Positions 1 to 5,149 of a stretch of DNA of 9,003 bases are shown here, piece by piece (within the stretch, counting starts at the first letter, position 1; each line of letters opens with the position of its first letter). Under the pieces are notes generated by a model that was not told the DNA's origin, ran no database searches, and was given only the letters and a program-made list of their open reading frames with translations. The stretch spans positions 1 to 9,003 of the forward strand of contig JAEDDI010000050.1 of NCBI GenBank assembly GCA_016293805.1, given 5' to 3'. This stretch comes from Bacillota bacterium (GTDB lineage Bacteria > Bacillota > Clostridia > Peptostreptococcales > Anaerovoracaceae). A program made the position numbers and the translations under genes.

Positions 1-160
1 AGTATCAGGTGCATTCTGGACATTCATCAACGAAATCAACTATGTATGGTCATTCGTAATCGCATTTGTAGTATACATTGCACTTATGAAGACAAGTTTT
101 GCTGGAAGATCATATCTTACAGAAGAAGAATACGCTCAGATTACTCAGATCGAACAGTAA
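1..160 (+). CDS. C-terminal end of a membrane transporter, probably NCS1-type nucleobase permease (partial)
   Basis: Only the last 52 codons are present, in the frame starting at base 2 and ending with TAA at 158-160; the start lies outside the window. The fragment holds one hydrophobic helix of about 20 residues (YVWSFVIAFVVYIALMK), then a short polar cytoplasmic-looking tail with a TEEEY motif ending in QIEQ. A last helix with a WS-F-x-x-AF-x-x-Y pattern and a TEEE tail resembles the C-terminus of NCS1 permeases for cytosine, uracil, allantoin or hydantoin. The next gene, a dihydropyrimidinase/hydantoinase, fits that reading, since such permeases often sit beside cyclic amidohydrolases. Like that gene, the fragment uses no ATA codon. 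With so little sequence the family call is an inference; another multi-helix transporter is possible. Confidence 0.55.
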   Translation, partial: VSGAFWTFINEINYVWSFVIAFVVYIALMKTSFAGRSYLTEEEYAQITQIEQ

Positions 161-187
161 TTCGAATCTAAAATTTGATACGGAAAC

Positions 188-203
188 TTACGCAATGGCG
201 TAA
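188..203 (+). other. Small hairpin in the transporter 3' region
   Basis: TTACGC (188-193) and GCGTAA (198-203) form a perfect 6-bp stem with an AATG loop. No T-run follows, so it is not a terminator by itself. It lies just ahead of the stronger hairpin at 217-249 and may be part of the same 3' structure, or chance. Confidence 0.25.
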
Positions 204-216
204 AAGAACATGTAAG

Positions 217-249
217 AAAACGGGGCCTTTGTTAAAAGGCCCCTGTTTT
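217..249 (+). terminator. Rho-independent terminator or attenuator between transporter and hydantoinase
   Basis: GGGGCCTTT (222-230) pairs perfectly with AAAGGCCCC (235-243) around a GTTA loop. The stem extends through AAAAC (217-221) and GTTTT (245-249) with one bulged T at 244, and the T-run at 246-249 forms the tail. Only 35 bases separate its end from the hydantoinase start codon, leaving little room for a new promoter. It may therefore act as a partial terminator or attenuator inside a permease-hydantoinase operon rather than a full stop. Confidence 0.75.
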
Positions 250-272
250 AAAAGATGATAATGATAATAAAC

Positions 273-278
273 AGGAGG
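273..278 (+). promoter_or_regulatory. Ribosome binding site that fixes the hydantoinase start
   Basis: AGGAGG lies 6 bases before the ATG at 285. An in-frame ATG at 255 would add ten residues (MIMIINRRYL), but it has no ribosome binding site and sits directly behind the terminator hairpin, so 285 is preferred. Confidence 0.85.
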
Positions 279-284
279 TATCTT

Positions 285-1736
285 ATGGATTTATTATTCA
301 AAGGCGGTACAGTTGTAACTGCTTCATCAAAATTTAAAGCTGACGTTGCTGTTAAAGGTGAAAAGATTGTTGCTGTTGGCGCTAACTTAAAGCCTGAAGC
401 AAAGACAGAAGTAATCGATGCTAAGGGTAAGCTTATCCTTCCAGGTGCTATCGATGGACACACTCATCTTGCAATGCCTTTCGGAGGAACTATTTCAACT
501 GACGATTATCATACTGGTACAAGAGCTGCTGCTTGCGGCGGTACTACTACAGTATTTGACTTCGTTCTTCAGGCTCCAAAAGACGAAGGAATGTGGGATG
601 CAGTAAAGAGAAGAGATGCTATTTGCGTTGAACAGGGTCCTGTAATTGACTATTCATATCATGTTGGTGTTGGTAATGCAACTACTCCTGAAATGATTGC
701 TACAATGGATGAGTGCGTTGAGAACGGCGTTGTATCATTCAAGGTATTCATGGTTTATGACTTTGGTGTAGATGACGGACAGTTCTACAATGTATTAGCT
801 CATTCAACAGAAATCGGCGCTATCGTTGGTGTTCATGCAGAAAACAAGAGTGTAAATGACTGCTTAAATGCTAAGTATCTTGGTGAGGGCAAGACTTCAG
901 CATGGTGGCATTACATGTCAAAGAACGAAGCAGTTGCAGGTGAAGCTGATGTAAGAGCTATCAACCTTGCTAAGATGACAGGTGCAGCACTTTACATCGT
1001 ACACACTGACAACAAGCAGGGTGTTGAAGCAGCTGCAGCAGCAAGAGCAGAAGGATATCCTATCTTCCTTGAAACTTGTCCTCAGTATCTTGCTATGACA
1101 AGTGATGTTTACAAGGATGAAGATAAGGGATTCCCTAAGAAGTATGCAGATTTAGGACTTAGACCTAGAGACTTCGTATGCTCACCTCCAATGAAGGGTC
1201 AGGAATCACAGGACGCACTTTGGAACGGCATCAAGAATGGTACAGTTTCAACTCTTGCAACTGACCACTGTCCGTTCTTACAGTCAGAAAAAGACTGGGG
1301 AATCACTAAGAAGGATGGAACTCCTGGTAACTACACAACTATTCCTAACGGATGTGCAGGTATCGAGAACATGTATCCATACATCTTATCAGAAGCTAAC
1401 AAGGGCAGAATCTCCTTCGAAAAGGCAGTAGCTATTTCAGCTACAAACCCTGCTAAGTTATTCGGTATCGATTACTGCAAGGGCGCTATCGAAGTTGGTC
1501 TTGATGCAGACATCGTTGTATACGATCCTAAAATCAAGTTTGAGGTTAAGAACGCTGAAAACCAGCACGGTGCATTAGACCATACTGTATGGGAAAGCGC
1601 TAAGTTCAAGGGTTATCCTTGCGCTGTATACTCAAGAGGAAAGTTAGTATTCGATGGTAAGGACTTCGTAGGTGAAAAGGGCTACGGTAAGTTCGTTAAG
1701 CAGAAGAAAGTTAAGTTTACTTCTCCTGAATTCTAA
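285..1736 (+). CDS. hydA: Dihydropyrimidinase / D-hydantoinase (cyclic amidohydrolase)
   Basis: This 483-residue protein belongs to the amidohydrolase superfamily: a small N-terminal beta domain and a metal-binding TIM barrel. It hydrolyses cyclic ureides such as dihydrouracil or 5-substituted hydantoins to N-carbamoyl amino acids, in the cytoplasm. The binuclear metal ligands are all recognisable: His59 and His61 (DGHTH), the lysine that is carbamylated, Lys153 (SFKVFM), His184 (GVHAEN), His240 (YIVHTDN) and Asp327 (ATDHCPF). CPQYL (265-269) and SPP (300-302) are also family landmarks. The segment between CPQYL and SPP (about 270-299) looks roughly ten residues longer than in textbook members, which moves the metal Asp to 327 from the usual ~315. 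The upstream neighbour is a probable permease; no dihydropyrimidine dehydrogenase or carbamoylase gene is in the window. Codon use is strikingly restricted: no ATA, and all nine arginines AGA, suggesting high expression. Exact substrate cannot be told from sequence. Confidence 0.93.
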   Translation: MDLLFKGGTVVTASSKFKADVAVKGEKIVAVGANLKPEAKTEVIDAKGKLILPGAIDGHTHLAMPFGGTISTDDYHTGTRAAACGGTTTVFDFVLQAPKDEGMWDAVKRRDAICVEQGPVIDYSYHVGVGNATTPEMIATMDECVENGVVSFKVFMVYDFGVDDGQFYNVLAHSTEIGAIVGVHAENKSVNDCLNAKYLGEGKTSAWWHYMSKNEAVAGEADVRAINLAKMTGAALYIVHTDNKQGVEAAAAARAEGYPIFLETCPQYLAMTSDVYKDEDKGFPKKYADLGLRPRDFVCSPPMKGQESQDALWNGIKNGTVSTLATDHCPFLQSEKDWGITKKDGTPGNYTTIPNGCAGIENMYPYILSEANKGRISFEKAVAISATNPAKLFGIDYCKGAIEVGLDADIVVYDPKIKFEVKNAENQHGALDHTVWESAKFKGYPCAVYSRGKLVFDGKDFVGEKGYGKFVKQKKVKFTSPEF

Positions 1737-1751
1737 TTTGTATCAGATATC

Positions 1752-1778
1752 AAGGGACAGTTTCGGCTGTCCCTTTTT
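1752..1778 (+). terminator. Terminator of the hydantoinase gene
   Basis: AAGGGACAG (1752-1760) pairs with CTGTCCCTT (1767-1775) around a TTTCGG loop, and the run of T at 1774-1778 forms the tail. It starts 15 bases after the hydantoinase stop codon. Confidence 0.92.
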
Positions 1779-1781
1779 AAT

Positions 1782-1806
1782 AAAAAAAAACCACGCCGAA
1801 GCGTGG
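1782..1806 (-). terminator. Terminator of the hom / SEC-C operon
   Basis: Read on the minus strand, CCACGC and GCGTGG form a 6-bp stem closed by a TTCG tetraloop (a very stable C-UUCG-G loop), followed by nine T. On the plus strand this appears as the A-run at 1782-1790, then the stem halves at 1791-1796 and 1801-1806. It begins 15 bases past the SEC-C stop and faces the hydantoinase terminator three bases away, insulating two convergent units. Confidence 0.93.
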
Positions 1807-1821
1807 CAGATACAGTTAAAG

Positions 1822-2325
1822 CTAGTTTTTGCCGCAGCATTTTTTGTATTTCTTGCCTGAGCCGCATGGACAAGGATCGTTTCTTCCGATTTTTGCCTCA
1901 TCTCTTACAACTGTCTTTGATTTTTTGAAGTCCTTTATTATTGCCATCATCTGATCTTTGGTGAGAACTTCACTCCATGCATCAAGAGTTGCAAGATGCT
2001 CTGCATCTGCAGCAAGCATATTGTAGAAAAGCTTCTCGTAATCGATATCAAGAGTGATTTCAGATGATTCATCAAAATTCATATAATCGTGAGGAGTCTT
2101 AAGTGATGAATCAACTCCGTCGAGGAAGCCCATAAAGATTACAGGGTCTGCCTCATATCTGTCAACAAGTTCCTGAAATGTTCCGCTAAGAACATATTCG
2201 TGGTTCATGAGAAGATCTGTATATATTCTGCTCTCTGTATCGCTGTAGATTTCCCAGAATGAATCAAAAGTATCTTCTGTCTGATTTTCAATGAGATTCT
2301 TCCACTGTTCGTATAAAGCTGCCAA
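1822..2325 (-). CDS. SEC-C metal-binding motif protein, TTG start
   Basis: The 167-residue protein ends in a classic SEC-C motif: Cys152-x-Cys154 then Cys163-Cys164 in NDPCPCGSGKKYKKCC, which in SecA and many small proteins binds one zinc ion. The rest (1-145) is acidic, probably helical, with no transmembrane segment or signal peptide; I do not recognise a further domain. Its function is unknown, though SEC-C tails often mediate contact with nucleic acid, ribosome or protein partners. The start is TTG at 2325-2323: there is no in-frame ATG until Met40, and GGAGG sits 9 bases before the TTG. The gene starts one base after the hom stop codon, so the two are almost certainly co-transcribed and probably translationally coupled. 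Nothing suggests a biochemical link with homoserine metabolism beyond this arrangement. Confidence 0.85.
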   Translation of the reverse strand: MAALYEQWKNLIENQTEDTFDSFWEIYSDTESRIYTDLLMNHEYVLSGTFQELVDRYEADPVIFMGFLDGVDSSLKTPHDYMNFDESSEITLDIDYEKLFYNMLAADAEHLATLDAWSEVLTKDQMMAIIKDFKKSKTVVRDEAKIGRNDPCPCGSGKKYKKCCGKN

Positions 2326-2326
2326 T

Positions 2327-3310
2327 TTATTTATCCTCCATTCTGATTTTCTTAGCTATCTCAATCACATCACCCATGAGCGCGCTTCCTGTTGGGAATC
2401 CGCCGGCACCTTTTCCATAGAACATGAGCTCATCGACAGCATTTCCTGTAATATATATTGCATTGAATTCATTTGATACTGAAGCAAGAGGATGATCCTT
2501 GCTGAGCTTCATAGGTGCAACACTGTATTCAAGTGAACCGTCTTCGTTCTTTTTTGCCTTTCCGATGAGTTTGATTACACAGTTTTCATGCTTCGCCTCT
2601 TCGATTGCTTCAGGAGTGATACCTGTGATTCCGATTGTCGGTATATTGTCAGGATGAATATATGTATCAAAAGCAAGCGCCATAAGAACTGAAACCTTGT
2701 TTGCAACATCATGTCCTTCAACATCGGCTGTAGGGTCAGGTTCAGCAAATCCCTTTTCCTTGGCTTCCTGAAGAGCTGTATCATAACTGAGCCCGTATTC
2801 TGTCATTTTTGTAAGGATATAGTTGGTTGTTCCGTTAAGGATGCCTAAAATCTCAGTGAACTGATTTGCTCCCAGCACTGTAGTTATCGCATTGAGAATA
2901 GGAATTCCGCCGCCTACGCTGGCTTCAAATCTGAACTCAACGTTGTTTTCCTTTGCTGTATTGATGAAAGTGTCATAATCTGCAGCGATTGCGGCCTTGT
3001 TGGCAGTAATTACATGCTTTCCGTGTCTCATTGCTTCAAGCATGAATGTGCTGGCCGGTTCAATTCCTCCGAGAACTTCAATTACGATGTCGATTTCAGG
3101 GTCGTTAAAGATTTCTTCAGGGTCCTGTGTGAAAAGATCCATAGGAACCTCTATTCCTCTGTCTCTTGTTGTATCTCTTTCAAGAATCCTCTTGAATCTT
3201 ATATCGCATCCGCTGTTTTTTGCGATTGTTTCTCTGTTCATGTCAAGAATTTTGTATGAGCCTGTTCCAAGTGTACCCATGCCCATTAAACCAACATTAA
3301 CTCTTTTCAT
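2327..3310 (-). CDS. hom: Homoserine dehydrogenase, short form without ACT domain
   Basis: This 327-residue cytoplasmic enzyme reduces aspartate semialdehyde to homoserine with NAD(P)H, the branch point to threonine and methionine. The N-terminal Rossmann fold carries GxGxxGxG at residues 10-17 (GMGTLGTG). ITANKA has the conserved Lys105. The catalytic and substrate region is intact: GILNGTTNYI (156-165), Glu190, and Asp201/Lys205 in the DVEGHDVANK stretch, matching Glu208, Asp219 and Lys223 of the yeast enzyme. The closing GKGAGGFPTGSALMGD element (299-314) is also present. The protein then ends at 327, whereas the Bacillus-type enzyme is about 430 residues with a C-terminal ACT domain for threonine feedback. 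No ACT remnant follows, because the SEC-C gene begins one base later. The ATG has GGGAGG six bases upstream (3317-3322). No T-box or other riboswitch leader is evident. Confidence 0.95.
   Translation of the reverse strand: MKRVNVGLMGMGTLGTGSYKILDMNRETIAKNSGCDIRFKRILERDTTRDRGIEVPMDLFTQDPEEIFNDPEIDIVIEVLGGIEPASTFMLEAMRHGKHVITANKAAIAADYDTFINTAKENNVEFRFEASVGGGIPILNAITTVLGANQFTEILGILNGTTNYILTKMTEYGLSYDTALQEAKEKGFAEPDPTADVEGHDVANKVSVLMALAFDTYIHPDNIPTIGITGITPEAIEEAKHENCVIKLIGKAKKNEDGSLEYSVAPMKLSKDHPLASVSNEFNAIYITGNAVDELMFYGKGAGGFPTGSALMGDVIEIAKKIRMEDK
2335..2339 (-). promoter_or_regulatory. Ribosome binding site of the SEC-C gene, inside the end of hom
   Basis: GGAGG on the minus strand lies within the last codons of hom and 9 bases before the TTG start. 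It supports the non-ATG start and suggests that ribosomes ending hom restart on the SEC-C gene. Confidence 0.75.
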
Positions 3311-3342
3311 AGTAGTCCTCCCGATATATTATCATGTGAAAA

Positions 3343-3354
3343 ATTATGCATAAT
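3343..3354. repeat. Palindrome ATTATGCATAAT in the hom-trmL intergenic region
   Basis: Perfect 12-base palindrome upstream of hom. A near copy, ATTATGCTAAT, occurs at 3382-3392, and the core TATGCAT recurs at 3423-3429. Together they could be operator sites for a repressor, but the region is AT-rich and chance is not excluded. Confidence 0.35.
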
Positions 3355-3380
3355 ACGATATGCTGTTTCCTTGAATTCAA
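3350..3380 (-). promoter_or_regulatory. Candidate promoter of hom, overlapping palindromes
   Basis: On the minus strand TTGAAT (3375-3380) and TATTAT (3350-3355) could serve as -35 and -10, but the 19-base spacer is long. The -10 overlaps the 12-base palindrome at 3343-3354 and the -35 lies in the palindrome TTGAATTCAA at 3371-3380. This is a weak match; a start site closer to trmL is also possible. Confidence 0.3.
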
Positions 3381-3524
3381 CATTATGCTAATTTAGTATA
3401 TTATCACAAATCGTAAGTTTTGTATGCATTCTTTTTAAAAATATTTAAAAATTGAAAAAAGTCTATCAGTATTCTGCAGGTTCTGATAATATTTATTTAT
3501 ATTAAAAGTGAGACTGGAGGAGTT

Positions 3525-3995
3525 ATGGCATTACATATAGTTATGGTAAACCCGGAGATTCCGCCCAACACAGGCAATGTTGCAAGGAGCTGTGCTGCAA
3601 CAGGCAGTGTGCTGCATCTTGTAAAACCGCTTGGGTTTGATATTTCCGACAGAGCTCTTAAAAGAGCGGGACTTGACTACTGGCAGTATGTGGATGTAAG
3701 GGTTCATGAGAACCTTGAATCATTCATGGAAAATTACGGAAATCATACCATGTACCTTGCAACGACAAAGGGGAGCAGAAAGTATTCTGAAGTGCAGTTC
3801 AAAGATGAAGATATGATTCTTTTTGGAAGAGAAACGGCAGGTCTGCCGAGAGAATTTATAGCACAGCATGAGAAAAATGCAATAAGGATACCTATGAGCG
3901 AGGATACAAGGCTGAGATCGCTTAATCTTGCAAATTCTGTGAATATAATACTGTTTGAAGCATTAAGACAGATGGATTTCCCGGATCTTCTCTGA
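3525..3995 (+). CDS. trmL: tRNA (cytidine(34)-2'-O)-methyltransferase TrmL (SPOUT family)
   Basis: At 156 residues this is the normal length for TrmL, a minimal dimeric SPOUT methyltransferase that uses S-adenosylmethionine to methylate the 2'-OH of the wobble base in tRNA-Leu isoacceptors. All three SPOUT motifs are clear: NTGNVAR (15-21), LFGRETAGLP (99-108) and, with RIPM just before, the C-terminal knot RSLNLANSVNIILFEALRQ (131-149). The last two build the trefoil knot and cofactor pocket. The ATG follows GGAGG with a 4-base gap. It is divergent from hom and stands 112 bases ahead of gap with no convincing terminator in between, so some read-through into gap is possible. Names in other genomes include cspR and yibK; a different 2'-O-methyl target among SPOUT enzymes is possible but less likely at this size. 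Confidence 0.95.
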   Translation: MALHIVMVNPEIPPNTGNVARSCAATGSVLHLVKPLGFDISDRALKRAGLDYWQYVDVRVHENLESFMENYGNHTMYLATTKGSRKYSEVQFKDEDMILFGRETAGLPREFIAQHEKNAIRIPMSEDTRLRSLNLANSVNIILFEALRQMDFPDLL

Positions 3996-4017
3996 TTTTG
4001 TATACATCGAAAAACTG

Positions 4018-4033
4018 TTCAATTTCTATTGAA
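4018..4033. repeat. Inverted repeat upstream of gap
   Basis: TTCAAT (4018-4023) and ATTGAA (4028-4033) form a perfect 6-base inverted repeat around TTCT, overlapping the putative -35 of gap. It has no T-tail and is too weak for a terminator. It may be an operator; it does not resemble a CcpA cre site, and no cggR-type repressor gene is adjacent. Confidence 0.35.
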
Positions 4034-4057
4034 TTAATATGAAATGTGCTTTAAACT
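4029..4057 (+). promoter_or_regulatory. Candidate promoter of the gap-pgk unit
   Basis: TTGAAT (4029-4034), a 17-base spacer, and TAAACT (4052-4057) give a moderate sigma-A match (4 of 6 in each box). The leader to the gap ATG would be about 45 bases. The alternative TATATT at 4067-4072 lacks a good -35. Confidence 0.35.
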
Positions 4058-4107
4058 TTAAATATGTATATTAGTGGAAATGCTTTTAAGAGTTTAGGAG
4101 GATAAAA

Positions 4108-5130
4108 ATGACTATCAAACTTGGTATCAGTGGATTTGGCCGTATTTCAAGAGTGGTTATACGTGCGACTATGGATATGCCTGAATTTGAAATCGCAGGC
4201 ATCAATGTGCGTAATGCTGATTTTGAATACCTTGCATATATGTTGAGATATGATTCTACATTCGGCAGATTTCCTGAAGAAGTCGGCACATGGGAACATG
4301 GTATAACAATAGGAAAGAAGGAAATCCCTGTATACAGTGAGAGCGATGCTGCCAATATTCCTTGGCATGAATGCGGAGCTGAATACATCATGGAAGGTAC
4401 AGGCGCTTATACAACAACTGACAAGGCCATGGTTCATATAGAGAGAGGCGGAGCAAAGAAGGTTATAATATCAGCACCTGCCAAGGATAAGGTTACACCT
4501 ACTTATGTATACGGTGTAAATCATGACGGATACAGACCTGAGTATCAGGTTGTTTCAGCTGCATCATGCACAACAAACTGTCTTGCACCGCTTACAAAAG
4601 TTCTTGAAGACAACTATGGAGTTGAAGAAGGACTTATGTCGACAATACATGCGGCAACAGCAAAGCAGAAAGTTGTGGATGCAAGGTCGATGAAGGACTG
4701 GAGAACAGGAAGATCTGTATTCAACAATATTATTCCTACAACTACAGGTGCAGCCAAGGCGGTAGGTCTTGTTATCCCGGCAGTGAGCGGAAGAATGACA
4801 GGTATCGCTTACAGAGTGCCTACAGCTGACGTATCTGTTGTAGATCTTAATATAAAACTTAAGCAGGACACTTCATATGATGAAGTATGCCGTAAAGTTA
4901 AAGAGGCGTCAGAGACATATCTCAGCGGCGTAATAGAGTATGTTGATGATGAAGTTGTATCGGCTGATTTTATCGGTGATTCACATCCGTCAATCTTTGA
5001 TGCAAGAGAAGGTTTCCAGCTTAACCCTAGAATGTTCAAGTTCATTTCGTTTTATGACAATGAATACGGTTATTCTTCAAATATGCTGCGTCTGATAAAA
5101 TACATGTACGAAATAGATAACGCAAAATAA
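4108..5130 (+). CDS. gap: Glyceraldehyde-3-phosphate dehydrogenase with atypical cofactor-site residues
   Basis: This 340-residue cytoplasmic enzyme interconverts glyceraldehyde-3-phosphate and 1,3-bisphosphoglycerate. The active site is intact: Cys154 in SCTTNC, His181 in STIHAAT, the TTTGAAKAVG phosphate region (211-220), and YDNE (316-319). The nucleotide site is unusual. The normal INGFGRIGR is ISGFGRISR here, with Ser14 for the third glycine. The usual ND at the end of the second beta strand, whose Asp binds the NAD ribose, is Asn33-Val34-Arg35. The LP or GP that favours NAD is Ala192-Arg193. The common YDNETGYS is YDNEYGYS. From the Bacillus GAPDH literature (Asp32, Leu187, Pro188), such changes suggest use of NADP or of both cofactors; that is an inference. 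The ATG follows AGGAGG (4096-4101) with a 6-base gap. pgk starts 19 bases downstream, so the two form an operon. Confidence 0.96.
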   Translation: MTIKLGISGFGRISRVVIRATMDMPEFEIAGINVRNADFEYLAYMLRYDSTFGRFPEEVGTWEHGITIGKKEIPVYSESDAANIPWHECGAEYIMEGTGAYTTTDKAMVHIERGGAKKVIISAPAKDKVTPTYVYGVNHDGYRPEYQVVSAASCTTNCLAPLTKVLEDNYGVEEGLMSTIHAATAKQKVVDARSMKDWRTGRSVFNNIIPTTTGAAKAVGLVIPAVSGRMTGIAYRVPTADVSVVDLNIKLKQDTSYDEVCRKVKEASETYLSGVIEYVDDEVVSADFIGDSHPSIFDAREGFQLNPRMFKFISFYDNEYGYSSNMLRLIKYMYEIDNAK

Positions 5131-5149
5131 AGATTAAGAGGTAGAACCA

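Noticed and set aside
257..268. Tandem GATAAT as a -10 promoter for the hydantoinase
   Set aside because: No -35 at normal distance (it would lie in the terminator stem) and the start would fall in the ribosome binding site.
255..284. Upstream in-frame ATG for the hydantoinase
   Set aside because: No ribosome binding site, position right after the terminator hairpin, and ten extra residues unlike the family N-terminus; the ATG at 285 has AGGAGG at ideal spacing.
2997..3353. Plus-strand open frames opposite the start of hom
   Set aside because: Their hydrophobic composition reflects the antisense of hom; there is no ribosome binding site or family match.
3311..3524. T-box, SAM or other riboswitch controlling hom
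   Set aside because: No long structured leader, no T-box-like conserved element and no terminator ahead of the hom start; only short palindromes are seen.
3996..4107. Terminator or small RNA between trmL and gap
   Set aside because: The only inverted repeat is six AT-rich base pairs without a T-run, too weak for a terminator; nothing resembles a structured RNA.
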